Source of the DNA: Girardinichthys multiradiatus
Lineage: Eukaryota; Chordata; Actinopteri; Cyprinodontiformes; Goodeidae
DNA length: 64,000 nt
Assembly (NCBI RefSeq): GCF_021462225.1
Contig: NC_061794.1
Span: 40,734,914-40,798,913 of the forward strand
Direction: 5' to 3'
Shown: one piece after another, positions 23,060 to 36,196 of the stretch
How the letters are laid out: every line of letters starts with the position of its first letter
Position numbering within the stretch: position 1 is the stretch's first letter
Position numbers and translations under genes: made by a program
Notes under the pieces: model-generated
What the model was told of the DNA's origin: nothing
What the model saw: only the letters and a program-made list of their open reading frames with translations
The model's database searches: none

Positions 23060-23940
23060 GCTTTTGTTGGTTTAGTTTGTTTGTAATTGTTGTGTAATTT
23101 GAGATAGACATTGGTTCTAAAACCCTGTGGGCTTAAAAGGTTAAGCACAGCTTTGAGCCAGGAATCTTTTTACACCTAAGTCCATTCTTAACAGCCTTCT
23201 TAAAAGTATTTCTGAGAAGTTTGATAAACACTACCCCATTCAAACACTACTCAGTGCTTCATTGCTGCATGAATCATATTTGTATTTAATTTTTTTACAG
23301 CTGATCACATGAAGCATGGGCCCCATGACCAAATTCAATGCAAGTGGACTAAAAATGGTGTGCACATGTATGTCCCGGCTTCATTGGTGGTTGTAAGATA
23401 CCTAAGACTAGGTGCAGTATTTAGAAACTCTCCTGTGTAATCAGTTAGTTACTGCACCCTAACAACTCTGACAAAAGAGGAAACGAAAGGATTCCAGAAA
23501 AAACAAAAGGTTCCCATGAGCTACATCAGAGGCCTCTACTTCGTTGCTTCAAACGTACAGTTTGCTATTGGAATACGTAAATTTGAACCATAAAAATAAA
23601 GCATTCTTAAATGTGCCTCATCTTTCTAATAACTGGCAAACATGCTATTCATATATTTGCTATAAATATAGGAATATAGGAATGCAATTTCTATGTTTGA
23701 AAGGAAATATGAATGAAAATGCATATATTAGATCTTTAAAGTAATATGTCAGCATAAAGTTGATGTCAATTCCTGAGAAGCATGTGCATTTTTGTGGAGC
23801 ACAATGTGAAATCTTTGGGTTATGACTTAGTTTGGCTGCATAGTGTCCGACTGCCCTGCCTGCAGTCCAGATCCATCTCACACTTGTGATGGAAATTCTT
23901 TCAGTAGGCATTCCACAATGTATGACCTTTGGGTTACCTC
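23060..23940. other. Non-coding stretch
   Basis: No gene, repeat arm or RNA gene was recognised. The minus-strand frame at 23911-23660 matches no family I know and lacks splice context. Confidence 0.35.
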
Positions 23941-24162
23941 ACTCCCCTGAACCTCTGTGTTATTGGAGAAAGCTGTAAAAGTCATTATCAGAAGTTTAAT
24001 GGTTAAGGCCATTTTTTAGGGTGATGCCTTTGGGAGAGTAGATGGTTGTTCCTAGGTAACCTTGTCACCTTTGAACCCGAGAAGGGTTCTAGGGTCGTAA
24101 AACACAGACTCTTTGCAGTTGAGATAACACTGTCATGTTCTGGTATAAATACTGTGTGTAAA

Positions 24163-24312
24163 TGTTGATCGGGGCTCTGTTTCACTGACTAACCTCAGTG
24201 TCAGGGTCTTCAAACGCTGAATGCCTTTGAATAAAACTTATTAAGACAAAGTCTGGATTTTCTCTTGTTATGAGTCAACTTCTACCCACTTTGATAAGAA
24301 AATTCCACAACA
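24163..24312 (+). repeat. 150-bp direct repeat, 5' copy (R-U5-like part of LTR)
   Basis: Begins TGTTGATC and ends CCACAACA, a short inverted TGTTG/CAACA pair. It contains AATAAA at about 24231 and lies about 20 bp after a TATA-like box. It is identical by eye to 30335-30484. Confidence 0.85.
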
Positions 24313-26139
24313 ATTTTAGCGTCACGAACAGGATCTAACGTGCCAGAGGAGACCGCAGGAGGGGGACACGGACGCCTGGCCAGCCTGGAGACGTTGTCCT
24401 CAGTCCACCTCCATATTACGGTAGTGGAGTCCGGGTGTCCGCCTGCGGCTTCTGGCTGATTAGATCCGAACAATTTGTCGTCAAATATATCTGGGTGAGA
24501 AGTTGCTCTGTATGATATAATGTATATTATTATTTTTGTTACACATTAACCATCATCTCCTAACTAATTAATTAGGTTCCAGAGTTGCGAGAGGGAGGAC
24601 ATCAGCTGAGGGCCCGGTTACCCTGCAAAAGGAATGGCAGGGAGGTTCTCATTGGTAACAATGGGATAAAGCAAAACACAGGGTTTTGCGGGTGGTTTTT
24701 AGCAATTTTCTACACCTCATAAAGGAGAAAAGCCAGACGGCAGACGTGCCGCTGAACGGGTAAAAAAAAATGGTTCCAGAACCTTGAGGCATCAGGGGTG
24801 TCTCCTTCTTCATACTCTGATTTATAAAATAATGAAAGAAAAAAGTGGGGATGATTGTGTTAAATGTGCTTTAATTTGGAAGATAAGTTTGGTTTTTCAC
24901 AGCGTGGAAGTTTGAGTGTAAATAAGTTAAATAGTTTAAAAAGTTTCAAGTAAAACAGTTGATGGAAAAATAAATAAATAAAAACATAAGAAAAGATTAA
25001 AAAGCACAGAGTGCATCAATTAAGGGGTTAAAGAGTTAAAACTTTCCTGAAGGAAGTTTCGTTTGTCTTAAATATTGCGATCAGTCAGAAAAGAAGGTAA
25101 AAGTGAAAAGGGACATTAGAGATGCGAAAAGAAAGTTGTTTTAGAAAGGAGTATAGTTCATGTTGTGGAAGGAAGTGACAGGCAGGGGGACAACTGACTG
25201 ACTGACTGATAATATGTATTTGTACAAAATCTGAACCTATACTAAACTTTTCTTTTGCCTCTCTCACACACAAATACACACATATATGAGATTTGAGTTC
25301 AACATCTGCGTTTTTGAGTCTGGATTTTAGAAACCTGCCCTTCTTCTCCATGGCTACTCCGCCAGAGACGCTTCTCCAGCAAGGCCTGAAAGAGAGAGAT
25401 CTGCCTTCCTGCATGTTGAAAATCGCAGTGTGACTTTCTACAAAAAAACGAAACTCAGAAGAAGTCTGGACCCACTGAGATAGACAAAGATCCATGCTGT
25501 TTGCAAGAGCCAGAAGAGTGATACACTGGATTTATATTGAAAGCATCTTATGCGGGCAGAAGAGAAACCGGAGCAAAGTTTCTTTTTTCTCCCTCCTGGA
25601 GAAGTTAAAGTGGACAAAGAATGATTGAATGTCTCACCAACAGACCTGGGAAGGGCCTGGTTGTTTTTTGGACTGATAGAGGACTGTGTGCCATGACAGT
25701 CTGACTCTGGAGCGATTAAGAAACTGATGGGGGTAACGTACAAACACACACACATTTGCATAAATCTTTTCCTATTTTCTGCAATGAAGAACGCTTATTA
25801 ACCGCTGCTCATGTGACGCTTGCTTGACGTTGACAGATATAGCGGGTTAAAATATTATTTTAGGGTTAGAAAAGTATCTTTAAAAGGGTGATAACTTAAC
25901 TCATTTGATACTTTCCAGTTAATTCTTTTAGAGAAACAAGTTCTCTTTCGTCGTGGAATATTCAGGGTCAATTATTATAGTTATTAAAAGTTATTAAAAG
26001 CAGAGGAAGTTACAACATCTCTAAAACTCAGCAGTAACCATGTGTTTCTATGTTATTCTCAGGACAGATCTCACGAAGGAGTATTTTTTAAACCCAGCGC
26101 ATACGTAAAACCTGATGGGTTTCTCCTTCAGGCATTTTC

Positions 26140-26240
26140 TGTTGTCAGAGTTTGTATCCCATAAATCTAATGGGTAGAGACCTCATTAAAACAGGCTTAG
26201 TTCTACTGCAGATGGTCTTCATACAGTTTCTGACACAGTA
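26140..26240 (+). pseudogene. Retroviral protease C-terminal scrap
   Basis: The plus strand reads YPINLMGRDLIKTGLVLL at about 26157-26210, the pattern of the conserved segment near the end of retroviral proteases. The active-site Asp region is not recognisable upstream. It belongs to the decayed retrovirus between 23.9 and 30.5 kb. Confidence 0.6.
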
Positions 26241-27654
26241 CTTCCAGTTTGGTGCAGTTTTTTGTCCGCAAGTGCTAACTGACGCTTATGGAAAGTACAA
26301 ATTCATTGTTTTTCATAGCAGCTGCTGGGAAGAGGTTATATTAGGTTTTTTTCTTCCCTCTTCTGATTCATGCAGCATGTTGATTTATACTGTACCTTAT
26401 ATCAGGTCCTGACAAAAACTATGAAAGGTTTGGTTCTGCAGGTTCTTTTTTCTCCCTTTGGAGAAGGAAAGGACACCTGATCAGTTCTGTGTTGCACAGA
26501 AATATTAAAACACTTGTTGTTTTCTAAGATATCAGCAGCTAAAAACTTTTTAAACTTTTGAGAGTAATTGGTTTTGTTAAACACATTTTCCTTGGTAAAA
26601 CAAACCTTTAAAATGAGTATGAAAAAATGGGGTTATTTAGAAAGAATCTGATTGGACAGTGGTACCACACAAAAATTAAACTAATCTCATGCTTCCTAAA
26701 AGACTCTGCATGAAAAGGCCTTCAGAACCGTGGAGTTATTTTCCACCACAGCAACACGTTTTTTTTAAGCATGCTTTTTCTTTATTTTAAAACAGATCTG
26801 GTTTTTGTTCTTGGTTTTTTTAGCATAATGTTTGTCTGAAGCTTCTTATGAACTGGGTTAGGAGCAAATATGATCTGAGGTAAATTAGGAGCTGTGAACT
26901 AATAATTTTAAATCTGATTATTGTCCAAGCAGAAATAATATATTTAGCCAATCCTTCAATCTCTACAGAAAGTTAACACCATTGTTCAATGCAGTAGTAC
27001 TCAACTTGTGGTTCCTGGACTCCTGAAGCCTGTAAGCCATAGATTTTGGGTCCATGAAATTATAATACTTAATTAAAGGTAGGCTGATTACTTATTAAAA
27101 TAGATCTAAGCCAATGATGAGTTCCAGTCATTTTGGTGACTTTGAAATGCAATAATACTCAAAAATTTCTACTCTGGGGAACACAGATTGGGGTTGAAGA
27201 ATTTAGTTTTGGAACCAAGGTTAGGATTTTTATAACGGAATCAAGACAAGTAAAATCCTTTATTTTAGGAAAAGAAAAGAAATAAAGGCCCTCTTAACAG
27301 TAAGAGGATGGTCGACTCAAACTCCAGTCTCCTTGTTTGATTTCTTAAGGTTTAAAGATTAAAGGAATACATAGGAGTACAAAGGTACACAAGGTGATTT
27401 CAGATTACTAAGAGATAAAATATTGGAACATTTATCAGCATTTGGATTGTAAAAGAGGGGTTCTAGTAATAAGTTTTCCCCAACTCTCAAAATTTAAATA
27501 GCCAAATTAAAGAAAATGATGTTTGTTCTTTTTTGAAACATTATGTGGGGAAAAGTCCAGTTTGGAGACAAGCTTCTTTTCTTAATTTCTGATTAAGTCA
27601 AACACTGCAGTTTTGTTTAGTTTGGGTATAACATGAAAATGTCAACGCTGACTT

Positions 27655-27715
27655 TTCTAATTTCCCCTCGGGGATCAATAAAGTATCTTTGAATTTGAGT
27701 TGAATTAAATTAAAA
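27655..27715 (+). mobile_element. Short Rex1/CR1 LINE 3' tail
   Basis: A TTTCCCCTCGGGGATCAATA word, then AAAGTATCTTTGAATT and an AATTAAATT tail, matches the last 60 bases of the Rex1-type LINE ending at 34092. It is a very short 5'-truncated insertion inside the decayed retrovirus. Confidence 0.75.
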
Positions 27716-29539
27716 ATACTTCTTTGCATTTAACTTGAAATTCTGCAATACAGCTGCGATCAAATTGAGCCAAACAAAAAGAGAATTATAACAATAACTC
27801 TCAGGATTGTAGTTATTATTATAGAGATACAGTACAAAGAATTAGCAAAAGGTTTCAGCATCAGTAAATTTGGATTCATTTAAGAGAAAACTTGCTGTGC
27901 TTCTAAATAGTTTGAGATTTTTTGGACTATGTGCACTCATTTAAAAAAAAAAAAAGTATCCTGAAGATTATCATAACAACATTGATCAATTATAGCATAA
28001 AAAGATATGGCTGAGAAAACATATTCTGAAAAGAGATTGTTAAAAATTTCTTTGAATTCTTGAAGCTTCAAATTTGGCCATTTGTCTGTCTTTGATGTTT
28101 TGTCTTTGTTTTGTTGGAATAAATGTTTGTTATATATGTTGCATGAAACAATAATCCATGTTTAGAATAATGTTTCTAAATCCCAGATTGATTAAACTTT
28201 GAGTTTTCAGGAGAGTTAAGAAGCAGCTTGTTTCTGAGGTAGGTGCATGTTAACAGTTTTGCAGTTTAAGTTACACTAATGTGGGATGGGATGAAGAAAC
28301 TGTGGGTCTGCCCATAGGCTGCCAATCAGAGGTTAGTTCTGCCTGACTCCGCCCACCTACCAGGTTGGTTCATGCCTTTGTTGTCATGGTAACGCTCAGC
28401 ACCTCCCTTCCTGAGTTTTAACACTGTTTAAGAGACAATAGAATCAAAATGCTTGTAGTGATTGTTGCCTTAAAAACATGTTTTTTTTTTTTTTGTATAA
28501 TAATTAAGGATGTAGCATGACTTTTAGATTTATGTGTTTTATTACTAAAAGGTTAATGAAATAGTTTAAACTAGTTTGAATAATTAGTTTTGCATGCAGA
28601 ATCATTGGTGATTTATTAGATTGAAAGTTTCCCTGGTACCATTAAACTAGCTGACAGTTCAAGATATGCAAAAGTAAGGAATATATTTTTGATAAAGAAT
28701 CAGAGTCATGCCTTTATACTTGGTGGGAATTATTTATTAGATTCAATTTGTAGGGTTTATTCATCCGAATTACATTGGATGTCCATTAATCTAATACTCA
28801 TCTTCTTACAAGACAAATCAGGATGATATGTGACTAATTTCTAAGTGAAACATTGACAAACTGAATAACTAAAGTTTGTGTTTAGTTGTTAATGGAACTG
28901 AATTGCAGTTAAAAACATCTGGATTTTCTTTATGTTGCTTTCGTTAAATTCATAGTGACACATAGTTATGTCAGAATTAATTTCTTTGGTTCTAGGTAAT
29001 GTGATCTTGGTTACTAAAACATTTTTGTACAAACTTTTTGCTGGATTGTCGCATGGGTTGGACCCTGCGCCAGAAGAGGGGAATGTCAGAATAAAGCAAC
29101 ATGGGGTTCCAAAAGTTTTAGCACTCATGGGAAAAAGGGTAGCTCATGCCTCCAGTGAGGACTTAGTGACAATGCGAGAGAGACGTTGTACTTTGTTTAT
29201 ATAAATGGTGCATAGCTTCCTAAGACCACATTCTGAAAACCTCTCTGAAATTATGGTGTTGATTCTTTTGTGAAATTTTATATCTCCACAGATTAGACCA
29301 TTTTTGAAATTCTTTGTGGGTATTCTGAAACTATGAAATGTTGACCTGTAATCAGACCTTCCTCAAACATCATGTCACATTTTTGATATTCAGAATATTT
29401 AGCTGCTGGTCACTGCTAGTATATCAGGTGAAGTCAGAAGATCAATTCTTTGGATTTTGTTGGATGTTTTGATGAAGTTCATGTAGTTAAGCACTTAGGT
29501 TTGAGAATGGGACTTTGAATTGAAAATTAGCCAAGTGTT

Positions 29540-30022
29540 GTGAAGGCTCTGCCTATTGTTCTGACTTATATGAGATTGAGACAAAGGACACAGGCAAATC
29601 TCAGTCCTTTTGAAGTGCTGTGTGGCAGGTCTCCTAATTTGGACATGGGGATATTGCCAAGATCATTTTCTTCCACATCTTTGTGTGAAGATAGGATGTT
29701 GTTTTACTGTCAAAACCTGTCCACTGTGTTTTCTCAAGTTTCACAGATGGTGAAGGCTGCATTACCAGAAACAGCCACTTCCACCCTCCAGTCCTTTATT
29801 CCTGGGGACTGGAAACTGGTCAGAGAATCTAGGAGAAAACACAGGAAGTCCAGGCGCCGGAATGGCCCATATCAGATCCTACTAGACACCCAGGAAAGCT
29901 GCAGGAAAGCTCTAGCTCCTCCAGCTTCATCTGGCTTCCAGGACACAAGTCATCTTCCAACTGGATCATCCACGGCTGAAAGGTGTGAGGACAGCGGACC
30001 ACCACAAGACAAAGAACTGTAA
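29540..30022 (+). pseudogene. Retroviral integrase C-terminal remnant
   Basis: A 160-codon frame begins at an internal Met and reads a segment with SPFEVLCGRSPNLDMG, the usual region after the integrase core. It is followed by QSFIPGDWKLVRESRRKH and RNGPYQILLDT, which match the Gly-Asp-Trp ... Gly-Pro-(Phe/Tyr)-Gln-Val-Leu pattern of the C-terminal DNA-binding domain in gamma/epsilon-type integrases. The catalytic core upstream is lost. It shows that the 24-30.5 kb element runs in the plus direction. Confidence 0.75.
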
Positions 30023-30334
30023 GCTGATCACTGGCGAGTGATTGAACAGGTGGTTGAAGAACACTGTTCTTACAAGGGCACAATAATCCCTTGGGCAGTG
30101 CAACGTTATTTCAGAATCTACTTAAGGCCATCGCATTGCCTGAAAGTTAGAAATCATAAGGTCATTTGCCTCACTGCACACACACCACAGTGAGAGATTC
30201 TTTCCTCCCACTTTGACAGCGAAACTGACTCTGAGGAGGAAATCTCGGATGCTTTTATCTAACTTTTATGTTTATTGCTTGATATTTATCGTTTTGGTAT
30301 TATTACAAATTTGAAACGTGTTAATTTCCACCGT

Positions 30335-30484
30335 TGTTGATCGGGGCTCTGTTTCACTGACTAACCTCAGTGTCAGGGTCTTCAAACGCTGAATGCCTTT
30401 GAATAAAACTTATTAAGACAAAGTCTGGATTTTCTCTTGTTATGAGTCAACTTCTACCCACTTTGATAAGAAAATTCCACAACA
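30335..30484 (+). repeat. 150-bp direct repeat, 3' copy
   Basis: Identical by eye to 24163-24312. Unlike the 5' copy, it is not preceded by the TATA-like U3 sequence, and no polypurine tract stands before it (the preceding bases are TTCCACCGT). The flanking bases do not give a matching target duplication. Confidence 0.8.
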
Positions 30485-30974
30485 CACTGAAAATAAACGA
30501 TGCATCGTGAAGAGAACTAATTGTTAACTCAACACCGACCTGACTTGGAAAAAACTTTGTGAAACACCAAATTAATTTCCCCTTTTTTGGAAAAATCAAT
30601 TTGTAGTTGTGGTACACAGGTCACTCTGAAGCCCGATGACTTTGTGTGACGCTTTCCTGTAAATGTTTGATCTCAATATACCAGTTAGGTTGTCTCACTA
30701 GATTACTAAAATGTTCAATTTTGATTACGAGATATATCGCAAATAATGTCAGAACAAAATAAGGAAGCCACAACATTTACTCTGCTTAACATGACTGCAT
30801 TCTTCTTATTTCATGACCTTCCTGACCTTTCTTTGAAGCTGGCGACACATGATAGTTACAGTATTTAAAGATTTTAAAATGGCTTTGAGTACACACCAAC
30901 TGACCAGTCTCAATAGATTTTAGTGTGATGACCGAAAGACTGGGGATCACACACTTAACACACTTTCTAGAATT

Positions 30975-33900
30975 GCGCCGCTCAAGGTGGCAGCAGGTTG
31001 GAGTAGCTCTGTTACTTTTGATTCTGATTTATTCTTTTTTGGGAACTATTCCTCTTGTGGTGGATACAGTTGATTTTTTTTGGATGACTGTCCACTCCAG
31101 TGTCGGATGCTGTGCAGCTTGGAGGATTTTTCTTAATACTTTCTATTTTTGGACATTTGTTATGATGCATTGCCATGGCAACGGGGTTGTTTCTTACAAC
31201 TGGGAGCAGCTGATTAATATCTCAAAAGCTCAAATAATACTTCAGCTACAACCCCAAATCCCTGATGAGTTGAAAAGGAGATGGATGCAGAGCAGGAGCT
31301 AAGAGAAGAGAGAGAAGGAGGAAGTTCAAACCATCTCTTCCGTCGATTTTGATGGGCAATGTGAGATCGTTGGGAAACAAGTTGGATGAACTCCAAGCCC
31401 TACAAAGGACCCAGCCAGAGTACCGGGCATGCAGTATCATGTGATTTACTGAGACATGGCTGCCGGATCATATCCCCAACTCCAGCGTCTCTCTGCCGGG
31501 CTTTTTAACCATATGAGCAGACAGAGATTTAAAGAGGAGCGGCAAATGTAAAGGAGGTGGACTGGCATTACTTGTGAACAACAGATGGTGTAATCCAGGA
31601 CATGTTACTGTGAAGTGTCATCTCTGCAGTCCAGATATTGAACTGTTGGCAGTAAGTTTTCGTCCATATTATTTACCCTGAGAGTTCACCAGTGTTATTT
31701 TGGCAACAGTTTACATTCCACCTTCCGCTGTTGCTGATACTGCATGTGATGCCATCAGCTCAGTTGTTGCTAAGCTACAGGCACAAAACTCCAATGCTTT
31801 TGTGGCAATTTCTGGTGATTTTAACCATGCTTCACTCTCTGCTACACTTCCAACGTTTCAACAGTTTGTCAGCTGCTCTACCAGAGAAAACAAAACATTG
31901 GATTTGTTTTATGCAAATGTCAATGACTCATACATCTCTACAGCAAGACCTCCTCTAGGCAAATCAGATCACAATCTTGTTTTTCTCTGCTCAAAATATA
32001 AGCCCCTTGTTCAGAGGCAACCTGTAATAAAGAGGACTGTGAGAAAATGGTCACAGGAAGCTGAAGAAGCTCTGCAAGGTTGCTTTGAGACTACAGACTG
32101 GGACACACTATGCCAGCCACATGGAGAGGACATCAATGCCATGACTGAGTGTGTAACCGACTATATAAACTTCTGTGTGGATAACATCATCCCCACCAGA
32201 ACCGTGAGATGCTTCCCCAATAACAAACCTTGGATCACCAGTGACCTGAAGGACCCGCTTAACAAGAAAAAAAGAGCCTTCAGAGAGGGAGACAGAGAAT
32301 TATTGAAGATTATACAGAAGCAACTTAAAGTCAAGATAAGAGACAGCAAGGAGGTGTACAAGAAGAAGCTGGAGAGCAGCTCCAGCAAAACAATATCAGA
32401 GATGTGTGGACAGGGATGAAGAAGATCACAGGCTTCAAGCAGAAGGATGATCAGACCAATGGAGGTCTGGACAGAGCCAATGAACTGAACACATTCTTCA
32501 ATAGGTTCAGTTCAGAAACAAGCTTTGCATCCTCCTCTCCTGCTCACAACCAAACAGACATTCTTCCTTTGACCCACAGCTGTCCAATAACACCTCACAT
32601 TTTTTATCTTCCACCTCAGCCCTAGACCCTTCTGCTTCTACATGTTTGCCTTCAACCATATCAGAAGATGCTGATGCTTCCTTTGCTTCCCCCTTCCACC
32701 TGTGTGTCTCAAGAAGTCAAGTGAAGAGACAACTGGAGAGACTGAATCGGAATAAGGCTGCAGATCCAGATCATGTCAACCCTAGAGTCCTGAAGGCCTG
32801 TGCAGAGCACCTCTTCTACCTTAGCCTAGCCCAGAAGAAGGTTCCGGTGTTGTGGAAGACCTCCTGTCTTGTTCCGGTACCAAAGAAAACTCACCCATCA
32901 GTCCTCAATGACTATAGACTAGAGAGACTCCTGTTGGCCCACCTGAGTAAGCAAACAGTAAACCATCAGGACCCCCTTCAGTTTGCTTATCGCTGTGGAG
33001 TTGAAGATGCCATCATATACCTGCTTCAACAAACCCACTGTCATCTGGACAAAGCCAGTAGCACTGTGAGGATCATGTTCTTTGATTTCTCCAGTGCATT
33101 TAATACAATCCAACCTGATTGGCTTTGTCAGAAACTCCAGAAGACTCAGGTGGAGGCCTCAACAATCTCCTGGATCAAAGACTACCTGACAAACAGACCA
33201 GTTTGTGAGACTGAAGGGTTGTGAGTCTAACCAGGTAGTCAGCAGCACAGGAGCACCACAGGGGACTGTACTCTCACCATTCCTTTTCACTCTGTACACC
33301 TCAGACTTCCAGTACAAGACAAACTCCTGTCATCTACAGAAATACACAGATGATTCTGCAGTCGTGGGGTGGATCAGAGATGGACAAGAAGCTGAGTACA
33401 GGAGGTGGTGGACCGCTTTGTGGCATGGTGTGGAAACAATCATCTCATTTTGAACGTGACTAAAACAAAGGAGATGATTGTAGATTTTAAGAGAAACAGG
33501 AATAAGTCAAAAACTATTTCTATCATGGGAGAAGAAGTGGAGGTGGTGGAGTATAAATACCTCGGTGTTCACCTGGACAACAGACTAGAGTGGAGATGCA
33601 ACTGTGAAGCCATCTACAAGAAGGGACAGAGCAGACTGTACTTCTTGAAGAAGCTTAGGTCCTTTGGTGTTTGCAGCAAGATGCTGCATATCTTCTATTA
33701 GTCTGTTGTGGAAAGTGTGATCTCTTCTACCATCATCTGCTGGGGAAGCAGCATCAGAGCCAGTGACTTAAAAAAGCTCAACAAGCTGATAAAAAAGGCT
33801 GTCTCTGTTCTGGGGACTCCTCTGGAGATCATTGTGGAAAGACAGATTCTTCATAAAATGAAGAACATTATGGAGAACCCTGAGAATCCTCTTCATGAGA

Positions 33901-34092
33901 CTGTCCTACAACAACAGAGTGTCTTCAGTCAGAGGCTTCTTCAGATCTGCTGTAAGACGGAGCGCTACAGGAGATCCTTCCTGCCCACAGCCATCAGCAT
34001 CTACGACTCTTTGGAGAAACCTTCATAATATGAGCTATAACAACATTTAATTTCCCTTTGGGATTAATAAAGTATTTTTGAATTGAATTGAA
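30975..34092 (+). mobile_element. Rex1/CR1-type LINE, degenerate
   Basis: The plus strand carries an apurinic-type endonuclease (NVRSLGNKLDEL near 31355, FTETWL near 31445, ISGDFNHASL near 31810 and KSDHNLVFL near 31965). The reverse transcriptase follows in pieces: KAADPDHVNPRVLK at about 32755, FFDFSSAFNTIQP at about 33080, TGAPQGTVLSPFLFTLY at about 33247 and YTDDSAVVGW at about 33343. It continues to a C terminus at 34028 and a TTGAATTGAATTGAA tail. There are several frameshifts and stops. A short deletion joins NDYR directly to ERLLLAHL, and the active-site tetrad reads YTDD. Inactive. Confidence 0.92.
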
Positions 34093-34099
34093 CAACTGA

Positions 34100-35900
34100 T
34101 GAGGGATAACAGTGTAAGAATTGTCAAACCATCTAAAGCCAACCAAACGCTTCACACTCCCGTTTGTGAGGGTGACAGTTCAAAGGTAAATAAACCAGTC
34201 ATATCTAGATTAGGCTCAACCAAATTTAAATATCTTTGGATCAGAGTTCAGACTGGCTAATTTACACAGCTGCATATTGACATTTTTATCTATCACACAC
34301 TAACAAGTTTTCGTGTACCAGTCATGTCAACTGTCCCAAAATAGTGCAGACTTTGCCCATTTGGGAACAAATTGCCAAATCTGGCAAAAAAAAATAAATC
34401 TTGTAGGGAGTCGTTGGCTTAAATGTATCAACTCATGGTTTCGAGCGCAGCATTGACATAAGAGAAAGTGCTCCAAGCAACCAACATGTCTACCTAGGAG
34501 AGGTCTTGATAAAATCAGTGCACATAACATAGCTGATATTTTGATAGAAGAAGTAATTACTCAATAAGCCTTATACACTAAACGTTCACCACAGATGCTG
34601 GGAAATTTCAAAAAGACAAGACAATCTCCATTCACAAACACACAACACATGGAGTTGGCACAGGTTAATACAACCGTTTCACCTTATTTTTCAGCATGTT
34701 GGTGAGAACACGTACAACTGTTTTTATTGAGATAAAATATTTCAAGTTGACTTAAAAAAGATGTAGTGTTGGCCTACTAATACAGACATCAAATAGAACA
34801 ACATAAAATAGGAGAATCACATAAAATATGTGAAATAACTAAACTGACATATTCATACAGTACGTCTTTTGGTTGATAGAAAATAATTTTGTTTTCAAGC
34901 CTGATAAACCAGTAACAAAAACCAGTTAAAAAGAAAGTTTGAATCCTTAATAGAAAAATAAAAAAGGGCTAATTTAACACTACTGACATTTTTTAAAAAC
35001 CAACTAATATTTTGAATTCTCATCCACTAAGTCTGGAATTTTATCTTCAGCTGTTAAAGATCTACCAGAATTAATCTCATGTACCCTTTTGACTTTACTC
35101 TTTATTGCCCACAAGATAAACCAGTCTGCACTTCTGCTATTTTCATACTTTTTCCATGTAAACCTTACATGTTTAAGATTAAGCTAATTGAAATATGAGA
35201 CAAAGACAGCCTGCATACATACAGAAAGCTGTTTTTATGACTTCATTTATTAAATGGAGAACACCTTTATCTCTAAACCAACCTGGTCCTATGTAAAAAA
35301 GAAAGACTATCCATCATGCAGAAAAAAAACCTTGTGTTTTCATTTATATTAATTACATAAAGAAATTAGTTTCACAGCTGCCTGCAAAAAATTTGAAATC
35401 TGTCGTCATTTTAATAAATACAAAGTGCACACCTCTTTGAGATTACTTTCAATAAAAATTATGTGACCACAGTTGATACTCAAGTCCTGCTACTAAAACA
35501 AATTATCTTCTGGACAGTAGGTGGTTAACAAATATATTAACAATGCTGCAGTGTTGAAGGGAAACAATTTCACTGATGGACATTTTGTTTTAATCTGGAA
35601 CCTAATTAGCCGATTTTCAAAAGCAAAACAAACAAACAAAAAAAAAATGTGGTCACAAAAGGTTAACATCATCATGGAGATGATATTCCAAAAAGGTGAT
35701 TTAAGGCAACTTCAAAAACACACAGAAAGTAAAGCATTTGGCATGTTTTGCATTCAGGCATATATGATGCCTTTTGTTAGACACCAACCTCAGAACTGTT
35801 TAGTTTATAAACAGTTTTTTAAGACTAAGTGGTTCAATTCAGCAGCAGTATTTTTATTACATAAACGTTTAGTGAATAAAGTATTAAGAGAGCAGATTTT
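34100..35900. other. Intergenic stretch 3' of gene A
   Basis: AT-rich, with no exon, RNA gene or mobile-element motif that I can support. Part of it may be the 3' UTR of gene A, but no poly(A) signal choice is clear. The frame at 35521-35907 has no family match. Confidence 0.35.
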
Positions 35901-36196
35901 TCACTAATCACTAATCTCTGTAATTGGCCTGTGTTACAAAGCAGCTTCCAATGCAAACATTCCAAATCAGTGCAGAGTTTAATGATGCCCAGAGAAGTAA
36001 AACAGGAAACAAGAAGTGGACATGGGCATCCTGTCAAAGCTGTAAATTGCTATTGGCTAATCAGACAAGCTGCTTGAATGGTCCTGAGTGCAGAGGCTGA
36101 TTTCCAGAGGGGGAGTTTCAAGATTTCTGGGGGTAATCCTCTTCTGCTGACGACACTTTTACATGCAGGAGTTTTGAAGCAACAGGGCTGTGATGC

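Larger units (their letters stand above)
23950..30484 (+). mobile_element. Decayed endogenous retrovirus, plus strand
   Basis: Two 150-bp direct repeats (24163-24312 and 30335-30484) bound an interior of about 6 kb that keeps retroviral scraps in order: a primer-site-like run just after the first repeat (about 24317-24335, GCGTCACGAACAGG), a protease C-terminal scrap with the Leu/Met-Gly-Arg-Asp motif at about 26155-26200, and an integrase C-terminal region at 29540-30022. The left repeat is preceded by a TATA-like box (GGTATAAATAC, about 24143) and contains AATAAA, as expected for U3 and R. Gag, RT and env are not recognisable. The start at 23950 is a guess based on promoter-like sequence. 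Confidence 0.75.

Noticed and set aside
23660..23911. Minus-strand Cys-containing frame considered as a third-gene SCR exon
   Set aside because: No SCR cysteine spacing, no Gly-Tyr or Trp landmarks and no GT-AG borders in phase 1.
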